From: Desulfohalobiaceae bacterium
Lineage (GTDB): Bacteria > Desulfobacterota > Desulfovibrionia > Desulfovibrionales > Desulfothermaceae
DNA: 23,103 nucleotides
Assembly (NCBI GenBank): GCA_021737525.1
Contig: JAIPDU010000003.1
Coordinates: forward strand, 1-23,103
Direction: 5' to 3'
The position numbers and the translations under genes were made by a program. Positions 1 through 7,230 of the stretch are shown here, piece by piece; position 1 is the first letter of the stretch; every line of letters starts with the position of its first letter. Below the pieces are notes generated by a model. It was not told the DNA's origin. It did not search any database and was given only the letters and a program-made list of their open reading frames with translations.

Positions 1-56
1 AGAGTAGCCCACCGCAGAGGCACGGAGTGCGCTGAGGCGACCCGGAGAAGAGAGCA

Positions 57-90
57 TTATCCTTTGCCCCCGAGACGGGGCAAAGGATAA
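57..90. repeat. Perfect 14-bp hairpin
   Basis: TTATCCTTTGCCCC (57-70) pairs perfectly with GGGGCAAAGGATAA (77-90) around the 6-nt loop CGAGAC. No T-tract follows on either strand, so it is not a classical rho-independent terminator. It lies downstream of the minus-strand purD-like gene. Confidence 0.7.
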
Positions 91-181
91 ACAGCCTCCG
101 CTCTGCGCAGACTGGGGCACTGTTCTCTCGTGGCGCAACACCACGGAGGAGCTGACAGTTTCGAGTCCAGGACTGGGATCC

Positions 182-215
182 TTTTTGCTTTGCGGCACTC
201 ACCGCAAAGCAAAAA
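182..215. repeat. Perfect 14-bp hairpin downstream of purD
   Basis: TTTTTGCTTTGCGG (182-195) pairs perfectly with CCGCAAAGCAAAAA (202-215) around the 6-nt loop CACTCA. It starts about 80 nt past the purD-like stop and could end that transcript. The A/T ends belong to the stem, so a trailing U-tract would only form if the lower stem opened. Arm and loop lengths match the hairpin at 57-90 although the sequence differs. Confidence 0.65.
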
Positions 216-295
216 AACGGAGCCTCCGCGGGCCCTCTGCGTCCTCTGCGCCTCAGCGGTTCACCATTCTTGCCCCCTCAATGGCCGCGTTTGTC

Positions 296-1831
296 CTATC
301 CCTGCTTCGCCGCTGCGAGGACGGCGTCCGCCAATCCGAAGTGCACGCCGATGTCCCGTCGCAGGTCCAGGCGGTTCCCTTCCGGGTCCTCCCGGGGCAC
401 GACCCGTACCTTGTTCGAATTGTACGCTGCAAGGATCCGGTTCGCGAGCTTGTCCGCGACCTGGCCGCGGTCCTGTTCCGCACCGACCGTGCCGTTCGCG
501 TTGAGATAGGCCACCCGGGTTCCGTCGGAGTAGAGTCCTCTCTCTTGGGAGTAGCCCATGCCCGCGGGCACCAGCTGCAGGTTCTTGTTCCTCAAATACT
601 TGAGATCGATCTCTACTGGCTCGTATTTGGTCACGCTCCAGGGATAGCCCTTTTGTCCGTCCGGTCCACCCGGGCCGGTGACCAGGGCGGTGCACAGCGC
701 GATCTGGTTTTCCCGGATCTCGGGCTCCACCCGGTCCAGCTCAGATTGGAACATGGCCCGTATCAGGGCGCCGAAATTGCGGATCCTTCGCACCACGGCC
801 TGGAATTCGGGTTCCCCTGGTCTAATGTTGAATTCGCAGACGCGCAGATCCCGCGGTCTGGCCCCGTGCTCCGGATCGTGGGAAAAGGAGACCATGCAGC
901 CGGGATAGAGCACGCAGGGCCGCAGCGCACCCCGTTCCCTCAAAGCCTGGATCATGGGGCGGGCGATGCGCTCGGAGACCATGTCCATGAGCTCGGCCGA
1001 TTCGAAGGGGTGGGGGGAAATACTGCCCATTCCGCCGGTGATGGGATTGTCCTTGCCCGCGGGTCCGGGATAGCGCTCAGGATAGTCCAGGGAGGTGGGC
1101 AGGATCCGGAAGTGGCCCTCTCCGTCCACCAGAATGGTGAAGCTGATTTCCACCCCGGACATGCGGGATTCGATCAACAGGGGCCAGGGCCTGTTCTGGA
1201 ACATCTTGCGGTAGTCCTTCTTGTAGTCGGCAAGAAGCGTGTCGTAGACCTCCTTGATCTGCCAAGTGTCCAGAATGATCCGGGCCCCTTTGCCGGACGC
1301 GCTGTAGGGGTATTTCAGGACCGCGCCCCCGAAGCGGTGCAGATAGTCCAGGCACACGGAAAAGACCTGGGAAAAGGAGCGGGCGTCGACGATCTCCCAG
1401 GCGTCCGCCACGGGAATTCCGGCCCGGGCGCAGAGCTTCTTGCATTCGGCCTTGTCCCCTTCGATGAAGGAGGCCCCGCTCTCCAATCCAGCGATGCGGT
1501 CTCCGTAGCCGCTCTCCCGGAGCCGGTCCACGATGCCGCTGAACTGCAGCGCTTCGGGCAGGGGAAGGACGTAGTCCAGGCTCCCGTCCCGCAGCGCCTT
1601 TTCCAAGGCCTCGGCGTAGGCCTCGAGGCTGTTCTCCGAGGTGGGGATGAAGTCCACGGGCCAGTCGAACCACTCCGGTCCGCTGAGAATGGGCATGGCA
1701 CTGGTCCCCCTGACCACGACACCGCGGTAGGCGGCATGATCAGTCTCGCTGGCAGCGGTGGACATGACCAGGGCGCTCAACAGGGTGCGAGCGTCCGTTC
1801 CGGCGAAGCCGATCCTGTACGGCTGATTCAT
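296..1831 (-). CDS. purD: PurD-like phosphoribosylamine-glycine ligase (ATP-grasp)
   Basis: Predicted cytosolic ATP-grasp ligase that joins 5-phosphoribosylamine and glycine to give GAR in de novo purine synthesis. Visible PurD landmarks are a central DNPITGGMGSISP block (canonical GPNTGGMGAYSP), VLYPGCMVS, the metal/ATP block CEFNIRPGEPEFQ (canonical LEFNVRFGDPETQ), KGYP, and a C-terminal LRRDIG motif. At 511 aa it is about 80 residues longer than usual PurD (about 430). Its N-terminus (MNQPYRIGFAG) lacks the usual VGSGGREHA-type opening, so it is a divergent member. The ATG at 1831 has an AGGAG about 11 nt upstream. It stands alone on the minus strand, but purE lies 5.4 kb away in the same orientation, which fits a purine role. 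It could instead be a PurD-related ligase with another substrate. Confidence 0.75.
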   Translation of the reverse strand: MNQPYRIGFAGTDARTLLSALVMSTAASETDHAAYRGVVVRGTSAMPILSGPEWFDWPVDFIPTSENSLEAYAEALEKALRDGSLDYVLPLPEALQFSGIVDRLRESGYGDRIAGLESGASFIEGDKAECKKLCARAGIPVADAWEIVDARSFSQVFSVCLDYLHRFGGAVLKYPYSASGKGARIILDTWQIKEVYDTLLADYKKDYRKMFQNRPWPLLIESRMSGVEISFTILVDGEGHFRILPTSLDYPERYPGPAGKDNPITGGMGSISPHPFESAELMDMVSERIARPMIQALRERGALRPCVLYPGCMVSFSHDPEHGARPRDLRVCEFNIRPGEPEFQAVVRRIRNFGALIRAMFQSELDRVEPEIRENQIALCTALVTGPGGPDGQKGYPWSVTKYEPVEIDLKYLRNKNLQLVPAGMGYSQERGLYSDGTRVAYLNANGTVGAEQDRGQVADKLANRILAAYNSNKVRVVPREDPEGNRLDLRRDIGVHFGLADAVLAAAKQG

Positions 1832-1894
1832 GGCAGGCTCAACTCCTGTATCCCTTCACGGGTTTTTTTTTACTTGTTCAGCGGAGGTTCCGTC

Positions 1895-2000
1895 GATTTT
1901 CTTCGCTCGTCACGTGGGGGAAACCCCTCACCCACTTTTGAAAAAAAGTGGGTGAGGGGTGGGGGCAGGGATGCCCCCGCGTGACGAGCGTTAGAAAATC
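1895..2000. repeat. 106-bp composite inverted-repeat element
   Basis: This is a nested palindrome in the gap 1832-2126. The outer arms GATTTTCT (1895-1902) and AGAAAATC (1993-2000) continue inward as CGCTCGTCACG (1904-1914) against CGTGACGAGCG (1980-1990), extendable to 17 bp with one G-U pair. Inside, CCCCTCACCCACTTTT (1924-1939) pairs perfectly with AAAAGTGGGTGAGGGG (1944-1959) around a GAAA loop, and a small GGGGGC/GCCCCC hairpin sits at 1961-1978. There is no coding capacity. The shape suggests a REP- or MITE-like mobile palindrome; it could also act as a bidirectional transcript end. Confidence 0.75.
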
Positions 2001-2126
2001 CGGATCCGTAGGTTTAAAGTGAAAAAATACCCCGTGAAGGATTACCAACTCCTTGTTGGCTTCAGCGATGCGGAGGTAGCATTGGCCTCGGGGATACCCG
2101 ACGTGTCGTGCTTCGTTTCGGCGGAG
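2001..2126. other. 3' flank of the aroC-MATE-DUF2156 unit
   Basis: No gene seen. A small stem CCAAC/GTTGG (2045-2059) is followed, reading on the minus strand, by CGGGGTATTTTTTC. That T-rich run could mark the end of the minus-strand transcript from the 2127-3008 gene, but the stem is only 5 bp, so a terminator call is weak. Confidence 0.3.
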
Positions 2127-3008
2127 CTAGGAGGTGGCCAGGCTTCCGCTGTACTTCTTCATGTAGCCCACAGGGTTGTAGGACTCCTTGGCCTGGCGGA
2201 GGCCGGAATCGCCCAGGTCCTGTTCCCGGTTCACATAGGTGTAAGCGCTGCCCTCCCGCTCCAGGAAGATCTGGTTGATGGCCTGGTAGATCCCCTTGTA
2301 GTTGGGGCAGGCCTTTTCGAAATGGATAACCAGGGTCTGCTCGTCCAGGGGCTCGGCCACGGTGTAAGCGGCCATGGCCCCGTCGATCATCAGGCCGCCG
2401 CCGAAGACGTCCTCCAGGCTCTGCCATTCGCGGAGGGTGGCCAGGATGGCCTGGTTCTCCATCTCCAGGGTGGACGACTCCTCGCATTCCCGCCACAGGC
2501 ACCATTCCGTCTGCAGGGTAAGGGCCTGCTCGATCCGGGACGGCTCGAGGGGTACGTATTCCGCTGTGTAATTCTTTTGAAACTGGCGAAGCAGATTCTT
2601 CTTCTTGTGGAACTTGTTCCCCTTGAGCTGGATCAGCTCGGGCACGGAGTAGATATAGTCCCAGTGGTCCGGAGCTGATTCCAGGCTCATGCCGGGGATC
2701 TTGTTCCAGATTTGGGCCAGCTCCTCCGGAATCCGGGTGAAAAAGGGTGTCTTCCAAGCTAGCTCTGGGAGCATGCGGGACCAGTCCACCCGGTGCCAGG
2801 GGCCCACCGGTGCCCAGTGGATGAGCTGGGGCAGGGTCTGTCGTATCCGGATCAGCTCCCCCGCCCGGGCCCATTCCAGGCCGTAGATATCCCGCCAGGC
2901 CCATAGATTGCCGAAGCTGTAGTCCGAGGTGATTCCGGGGGTCAGGGCGAGAAATGCTTTATATTCTTCCTGCTCCTGCAGGGATATGGGATGGAATTCG
3001 GATTCCAT
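2127..3008 (-). CDS. DUF2156 (PG lysyltransferase C-terminal-like, GNAT-fold) protein
   Basis: A 293-aa soluble protein of the DUF2156 family, related to the C-terminal GNAT-like domain of MprF-type aminoacyl-phosphatidylglycerol synthases. Family-like stretches are an N-terminal SDYSFGNLWAW segment (about residues 29-39), LKGNKFHKKKNLLRQF in the middle, and a C-terminal run NREQDLGDSGLRQAKESY plus NPVGYMKKY. No membrane segments are visible, unlike full-length MprF, so only the catalytic-type domain is present. The ATG lies 1 nt after the stop of the MATE gene, implying translational coupling and one transcript with aroC and the transporter. Family biochemistry for stand-alone members is poorly defined; transfer of an aminoacyl or acyl group is possible but not shown by the sequence. 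Confidence 0.8.
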   Translation of the reverse strand: MESEFHPISLQEQEEYKAFLALTPGITSDYSFGNLWAWRDIYGLEWARAGELIRIRQTLPQLIHWAPVGPWHRVDWSRMLPELAWKTPFFTRIPEELAQIWNKIPGMSLESAPDHWDYIYSVPELIQLKGNKFHKKKNLLRQFQKNYTAEYVPLEPSRIEQALTLQTEWCLWRECEESSTLEMENQAILATLREWQSLEDVFGGGLMIDGAMAAYTVAEPLDEQTLVIHFEKACPNYKGIYQAINQIFLEREGSAYTYVNREQDLGDSGLRQAKESYNPVGYMKKYSGSLATS

Positions 3009-3009
3009 G

Positions 3010-4425
3010 TCAGGCTCCGGTGGCTTGCGGCTGAACTTTGCGGGATTGCATGGAAAATCTGTACCAGTCCTTATACGAAAACAGCAGAAACATCAAAGTT
3101 GCCTGCACCATCTGGGAAATGAGCATGGCGGCCCAGATGCCGGTGGCTGAGACAAAGATGACATGCCCCAGGACATAGGCCAGGGGCAGACGGACCAGCC
3201 AGACTGTGCCCCCGATGGCGAACATGTTGAACCGGGTCGCTCCGGCGCCGATGAATACGCCGCCCAGGATCATGGTGGTCCCGGTGAAGGGAATGGCCAG
3301 GATGTTGAAGCGCAGATAATTCACGATTTCCGCCTGCACCGGCGTCCTCTCGCTTAGGAGCTGGGCCAGGTCGGGGACGAAGAGCCACAATACCGCTCCG
3401 AGCAGGGAAATGAGCAGACAGCCGAAGCCCCAGGTGCGCAGGCCGATGCTGCGGGCCCCGGCGAAGTCCCTGCTCCCCAGGTAGTGCCCCACCAGAATGG
3501 AGGCGGTCATATTGAAGGCTACCGCCGGCAGGAAGAGGAGCGACTCCATGCGAATCCCCGCGGCGAAGGCGGCCAAAGCCACGACTTCCTCCCGGGGCAG
3601 GCTCGCGGTGATTGCGAAGAGGACCAGGTATCCGGTGTGCCACAGGATCTGCATGAGCCCGGCGGGCCAGGCCACGCGCCAGAGATAGGGCAGGGCCCTC
3701 TTGATCCATCGCAGCGGGGGGAAATGCGCGAGGCGGAGCCAGCCCCGCCTGGCCAGCACAATGGTGTTGAAGAGGCAGCCGCCGCTCACTGAGATGAGGG
3801 TGGCCCAGGCCAGGCCCATGTACCCCAGCTCGGGGAGGCCGTAGATGCCGAAACAGAGCCCGAAGTCGGCCCAGGTGTTCAGGCCCGTGACCAGCACCAT
3901 GCTGAGCAGGGGGATGTGCACCTGCTTCTGGGCCCGAAAGACGGCGTTGCTCACGATGAACAGATAGTAGACCGGGGTCAGCAGGAGATAGATCAAGAGG
4001 TAATTGGTGGTAATGTCCTCGATCCGGGCAGGGACCTGGAGCAGGGCGAGCAGGTGCTCCTTGAAGACAAGCCCCGAGCCGAGAAGGAGGATCCCCGCGC
4101 CGAGCACGAGGAGAATGCACAGGCCGATGTAGCGCTTGGCCCGCAAGGTCCTGCCCGCGCCCAGGGACTGGCTGATGGTGGAGACCGCCCCGTTGGACAG
4201 GGCCATGGCCACGATGAGGAAAAAGAGAAGGGTCTGGGTGATAAGGCCCAGGGCGGCCTGGACGTCCTCCCCGATCCGTCCGGCCACGTACACGTCGAAG
4301 AAGCCGATCCAGAAGTGAAAGAACATCATCAGGAGCTGGGGCCAGGCCAGGTGCCATATTTTCCCGCCCGGGGATTCCCCGTCTCCGGATAGCTTGTCTG
4401 GGGCTGGATCTGGCTGACGTGTCAT
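3010..4425 (-). CDS. MATE family efflux transporter
   Basis: Polytopic inner-membrane protein of the MATE/NorM-DinF family, predicted to export cationic compounds using a sodium or proton gradient. About twelve hydrophobic segments run through the protein, starting with WPQLLMMFFHFWIGFFDVYVAGRIG, split here as WPQLLMMFFHFWIGF then FDVYVAGRIG. The second half shows the usual repeat, with GIRMESLLFLPAVAFN and LVGHYLGSRDF. The chosen ATG gives 471 aa. An in-frame GTG at 4488 would add 21 residues, mostly Arg/Pro/Gly, and overlap the aroC stop; neither start has a convincing Shine-Dalgarno. Sandwiched between aroC and the DUF2156 gene, it is probably cotranscribed with them. Substrate cannot be told from sequence. 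Confidence 0.88.
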   Translation of the reverse strand: MTRQPDPAPDKLSGDGESPGGKIWHLAWPQLLMMFFHFWIGFFDVYVAGRIGEDVQAALGLITQTLLFFLIVAMALSNGAVSTISQSLGAGRTLRAKRYIGLCILLVLGAGILLLGSGLVFKEHLLALLQVPARIEDITTNYLLIYLLLTPVYYLFIVSNAVFRAQKQVHIPLLSMVLVTGLNTWADFGLCFGIYGLPELGYMGLAWATLISVSGGCLFNTIVLARRGWLRLAHFPPLRWIKRALPYLWRVAWPAGLMQILWHTGYLVLFAITASLPREEVVALAAFAAGIRMESLLFLPAVAFNMTASILVGHYLGSRDFAGARSIGLRTWGFGCLLISLLGAVLWLFVPDLAQLLSERTPVQAEIVNYLRFNILAIPFTGTTMILGGVFIGAGATRFNMFAIGGTVWLVRLPLAYVLGHVIFVSATGIWAAMLISQMVQATLMFLLFSYKDWYRFSMQSRKVQPQATGA

Positions 4426-4480
4426 GTTCGGTCCATGGTCTGGCCGCGGGCCGCGCGTTGTGCGACGAAAAAGGGGGAGG

Positions 4481-5542
4481 CTAGGCACCTGTCCGGCTGT
4501 TTTGAAGCAGCCACATGTCCGCCAGCACGAGCAGGGTCATGGCCTTGAGGACAGGCACGATGCGGGGAATGGCGCTCACGTCGTGCCTGCCCTCGATCTG
4601 CATGGTGACCTCGTGGCCCTTGTGGTTCACGGTGCGCTGCGGCATGCTGATCGAGGGTATGGGCTTGACCGCGGCCCGGAGGACGATGGTCTGTCCGCTG
4701 GAGATCCCGCCGAGGATCCCCCCGGCATTGTTCCGGGAAAATCCCTTCTTCAGGATGGGGTCGTTGTTCCGGGATCCGGTCAGCTCCGCGGCCTCCAGAC
4801 CGGCCCCGACCTCGACGCCCTTGACCGCGCCCACGCTCATCAGGGCCTGAGCCAGGCGCGCGTCCAGCTTGTCGAACACGGGTTCCCCCAGCCCCGGGGG
4901 GACGCCATGGACCTGGATCTCCACAATGCCCCCGAGGCTGTCCCCGGACTTGCGAACGGACTGGATCTTTTTCTCCCAGAGCTCCACCACCGAGGGGTCC
5001 GGGGCGAATAAGGGCAGCCCGGCGGCACGCTCCGGAGAAATGACCTCGGCCTCGATGCCGCCGAGCTTCCTGGTGTAGGCCGTGGCCGAGACCCCCTTGC
5101 CGGAGAGGAACTGCTTGGCCACGGCCCCGCCAGCTACGCGGCAGGCCGTTTCCCTGGCGGAGGAGCGTCCCCCTCCCCGATGGTCCCGGAGGCCGAATTT
5201 CGCGGCGTAGGTATAGTCCGCGTGGCCCGGTCGGTAGGCCTTTTTCAGGGAGTCGTAGTCCCCGGACCGCTGATCGCGGTTGGGGATGCTGAAGCCGATG
5301 GGAGCCCCCGTGGTCCGTCCCTCGAAAATCCCGGACAGGAGCTGGACCTGGTCCGCCTCGGATCGAGCCGTGCTCGCCGGTCCGGTTCCGGGTTTACGCA
5401 GGTCCAGCTCGGTCTGGATGTCCTCCTCTCTCAGGGGGACGCCGGCCGGGCATCCGTCCACCACCCCGCCGATTCCCGGACCGTGGGATTCGCCGTAGGT
5501 GGTGAGCTGAAAGATGCGCCCAAGGGTGTTGTTAGTAGTCAT
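4481..5542 (-). CDS. aroC: Chorismate synthase
   Basis: Catalyses the last shikimate-pathway step, conversion of 5-enolpyruvylshikimate-3-phosphate to chorismate, using reduced FMN in the cytosol. All family signatures are present: TTYGESHGPGIGGVVDGCP at the N-terminus, RPGHADYTYAAKFGLRDHRG, GGGRSSARETACRVAGGAVA, SRNNAGGILGGISSG, and the C-terminal GRHDVSAIPRIVPVLKAM. The 353-aa length is typical. The ATG at 5542 (MTTNNTLGRIF) is preferred because GGAG lies about 10 nt upstream and it matches the usual start; a GTG/ATG further upstream would extend into the palindrome at 5561-5687. It heads the aroC-MATE-DUF2156 run. Confidence 0.97.
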   Translation of the reverse strand: MTTNNTLGRIFQLTTYGESHGPGIGGVVDGCPAGVPLREEDIQTELDLRKPGTGPASTARSEADQVQLLSGIFEGRTTGAPIGFSIPNRDQRSGDYDSLKKAYRPGHADYTYAAKFGLRDHRGGGRSSARETACRVAGGAVAKQFLSGKGVSATAYTRKLGGIEAEVISPERAAGLPLFAPDPSVVELWEKKIQSVRKSGDSLGGIVEIQVHGVPPGLGEPVFDKLDARLAQALMSVGAVKGVEVGAGLEAAELTGSRNNDPILKKGFSRNNAGGILGGISSGQTIVLRAAVKPIPSISMPQRTVNHKGHEVTMQIEGRHDVSAIPRIVPVLKAMTLLVLADMWLLQNSRTGA

Positions 5543-5560
5543 GAGGCCCTCTCCGGTGTT

Positions 5561-5687
5561 GACAGTGCGTTGAAAATCTTCCAATTGCTGCGTTGCTTCA
5601 AAAAGTTCAAACTCTCACGTAGGCTTACTACGCTACGAGTTTGAACTTTTTTCGCGCCTTGCACTTGAAATTTTTCAACGCACTGTC
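5561..5687. repeat. 127-bp imperfect palindromic element upstream of aroC
   Basis: Outer arms GACAGTGCGTTGAAAA (5561-5576) and its inverted copy ending TTTTCAACGCACTGTC (5672-5687) enclose a perfect inner inverted repeat, AAAAGTTCAAACTC (5601-5614) with GAGTTTGAACTTTT (5637-5650). The apex holds CGTAG/CTACG (5618-5632). The spacer between outer and inner arms is partly similar on both sides. There is no coding content. I take it as a dispersed palindromic repeat (REP/MITE class) seated between the aroC start and the 3' end of the trmH gene; it would fold strongly in the aroC leader if transcribed. Confidence 0.75.
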
Positions 5688-5925
5688 CAATGATGGCTTT
5701 GTGCCCAGGCAATTAGCCTCTTTTTGTTCATCATAATAATATACTTCGCTCCGTTAACAGCCAAGGCGCCCCGATGAAATCCTGCTTCGCGGGGCCAGCT
5801 TTGCCGGCATTTTCCGGGCAGGCAAGTCCGCCAAGTCAGGTCTCTTGCTTTACGGAATGCAGGGTTCTTCGTGGCTTGGCGGTTCAGTATGCTTGACAGA
5901 CGAGCACGCATTTTCCCAAAGAACC
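5688..5925. other. Gap between palindrome and trmH, with decayed repeat traces
   Basis: No convincing gene. An AT-rich patch lies at about 5715-5755. CCGCCAAG (5828-5835) and CTTGGCGG (5875-5882) form an 8-bp inverted pair, and the adjoining GGGTTCTTCGTGGCTTGGCGGTTCA-like tract (about 5862-5886) resembles the short tandem repeats that bracket GxxExxY-type genes. An 87-codon open frame on the minus strand across it has biased Arg/Lys content and no family resemblance, so it is not called. Confidence 0.35.
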
Positions 5926-6525
5926 CTATCTCTCGCACCAGTCCCGGAACATGGCTTCGCGGGTTTCCCTGTCCAGGGGCGGGGTCTGATACATGCCTTT
6001 CGCGCTTCGCTGCCTCCAGGCCTCGTACAGGGTGATCGCCGTTGCAACGGAGACATTGAGGCTCTGGATCATCCCCTGCATGGGGATGTAGACTTCCCGG
6101 TCCACCCAGGGCCGGAGCTCCTCGCTGATGCCGCTGTGCTCGTTGCTGAAGATGATCGCCGTGGGGCGGGTCAGATCCCGTTCCGGGAGGGGATGGGAAT
6201 CCTCCCCGAATCCAGTGGCCAGGACCTGGTACCCTTCCTGTCGAAGGGGGCGGAGCATGTGTTCCGCCTCGCTGTGCTCACGGGTCTCCACCCACTTGAT
6301 CGCGGAAGCGGAGCTCTTGCGGCCCAGGACGGGGAAATCCTCATAGGTGTAGTACAAAAGGATCCGGGCCACGCCGAAGGCGTCGCAGCTTCGCAGGACC
6401 GCGGAAACGTTGTGCGGATCGTGAATATTGTCCATGATCAGGGTCAGGTCCCCCTGTCTGCGATTGATCACGGACCAGATCCTCTGTTTGCGGCGCTGGG
6501 TCGCTTCCCGCATAGGCTTTATCAC
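5926..6525 (-). CDS. trmH: TrmH/SpoU-family 2'-O-ribose RNA methyltransferase
   Basis: A 199-aa SPOUT-class methyltransferase using S-adenosylmethionine, most like TrmH, which methylates the 2'-OH of G18 in tRNA. Motif 1 is NIHDPHNVSAVLRSCDAFG (about residues 33-51), with the catalytic Arg in VLRSCDAFG. Motif 2 is IFSNEHSGIS and motif 3 is IPMQGMIQSLNVSVAT, which together form the trefoil-knot cofactor site. An N-terminal helix rich in Arg/Lys (REATQRRKQRI) is as in TrmH. The start is uncertain: GTG at 6525 or ATG at 6513, neither with a clear Shine-Dalgarno. It is transcribed divergently from dut. rRNA rather than tRNA could be the substrate, as family members differ. Confidence 0.88.
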   Translation of the reverse strand: MIKPMREATQRRKQRIWSVINRRQGDLTLIMDNIHDPHNVSAVLRSCDAFGVARILLYYTYEDFPVLGRKSSASAIKWVETREHSEAEHMLRPLRQEGYQVLATGFGEDSHPLPERDLTRPTAIIFSNEHSGISEELRPWVDREVYIPMQGMIQSLNVSVATAITLYEAWRQRSAKGMYQTPPLDRETREAMFRDWCER

Positions 6526-6554
6526 GCGGCGAATATGGTATAGGTTGTCGGTTT

Positions 6555-6606
6555 CCGCTCCCCGGGGATGGATGCGTTGCCCTGCCCGGGGAGCGGGAAA
6601 AAGGAT
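6555..6606. repeat. 12-bp inverted repeat between trmH and dut
   Basis: CCGCTCCCCGGG (6555-6566) and CCCGGGGAGCGG (6595-6606) are perfect inverted copies separated by 28 nt, followed by GAAAAAGG. It sits inside the 142-bp divergent trmH/dut promoter region, so it could be an operator or an attenuating hairpin in the dut leader. Only the pairing is directly seen. Confidence 0.5.
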
Positions 6607-6655
6607 GTTTACTAGGCAAGCCCCTTTTCGTCAACGGATCCATGGATCAAACAGC

Positions 6656-6662
6656 AAGGAGG
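6656..6662 (+). promoter_or_regulatory. Shine-Dalgarno of dut fixing a GTG start
   Basis: AAGGAGG lies 5 nt before the GTG at 6668. It is a near-perfect match to the anti-Shine-Dalgarno and makes that GTG far likelier than the upstream in-frame starts, which would add an unrelated Arg-rich extension. Confidence 0.85.
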
Positions 6663-6667
6663 CTCGC

Positions 6668-7126
6668 GTGGCCAACAGGCTCCAGGTGAAAGTCAAGTTT
6701 CTCGATCCGCTGTGGCGGCAGGAGCAGCCGGAATACGCCACCGTCTTTTCCGCTGGGCTCGATCTCAAGGCCTGTCTGGATCGGGACCGCGTCTGGATCC
6801 ATCCCGGCGGGAGGATGGCCATAGGGACCGGTCTGGCCCTGGAAATCGAGCAAGCGGATGTGGCGGGATTCGTCTTTTCCCGGAGCGGGTTGGGCACCAA
6901 GCAGGGCCTGGTGGTCAGCCAGGGGGTGGGGGTGATCGATCCGGACTACCGCGGAGAGGTGATCGTCTCCCTGCTCAATACCAGCCAGCGGTCCCGCCCT
7001 GTTGACCGGGGCCAGCATATAGCCCAGCTTGTGTTCATGCCCGCCTACCAGGCCGAATTCCTCCCTGTGGAGGAGCTCGGCGAAACAGGGCGCGGCTCCG
7101 GCGGCTTCGGGCACAGCAGGCATTGA
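6668..7126 (+). CDS. dut: dUTP diphosphatase (dUTPase)
   Basis: Trimeric dUTPase that hydrolyses dUTP to dUMP and pyrophosphate, keeping uracil out of DNA and feeding dTMP synthesis. All five family motifs are visible in order: SAGLDLKA (motif 1), SRSGLGTKQGL (motif 2), GVIDPDYRGEVIVSLLN (motif 3, with the catalytic Asp and the uracil-gating Tyr), RGQHIAQLVF (motif 4) and the P-loop-like RGSGGFGHS (motif 5) at the C-terminus. The 152-aa length is normal. The GTG start is fixed by AAGGAGG. Motif 1 has a Leu (GLDL) in the usual GYDL/GLDL position, which is common. It converges on purE with a 104-nt gap. Confidence 0.96.
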   Translation: MANRLQVKVKFLDPLWRQEQPEYATVFSAGLDLKACLDRDRVWIHPGGRMAIGTGLALEIEQADVAGFVFSRSGLGTKQGLVVSQGVGVIDPDYRGEVIVSLLNTSQRSRPVDRGQHIAQLVFMPAYQAEFLPVEELGETGRGSGGFGHSRH

Positions 7127-7230
7127 TGCCGACCGGAGCCCTGGCACCAACCGGGGCCCTCGCTCGGACTGATCAACCATTCCCGTGTCCGGCCCTCCCG
7201 TTTGGCCGGCAGGTGTTTCCCCGCAGCGGC

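Larger units (their letters stand above)
12..266. repeat. Decayed repeat-flanked intergenic segment
   Basis: The first 295 bases hold no gene I can support. The stretch is bounded by repeats in opposite orientation: CACCGCAGAG near 11-20 with CGCTGAGGCG at 30-39 on the left, and a CTCTGCGTCCTCTGCG tract followed by CGCCTCAGCG (249-258) and GGTTCACC on the right. The 10-mers at 30-39 and 249-258 are perfect inverted copies. Tandem CTCTGCG/CAGAG tracts ending in GGTTCACC resemble those known to flank GxxExxY-family genes, as around 14184-14371 here. No GxxExxY coding remnant is visible between them, so the assignment to that element class is inference. Confidence 0.4.

Noticed and set aside
185..1984. 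Long plus-strand open frame (599 codons) opposite the PurD-like gene
   Set aside because: It mirrors the codon structure of the minus-strand PurD frame in GC-rich DNA, crosses two hairpins and has no family-like motif.
5675..5938. 87-codon minus-strand frame after trmH
   Set aside because: Runs through the palindrome and repeat scars, has no ribosome site and no recognisable domain.
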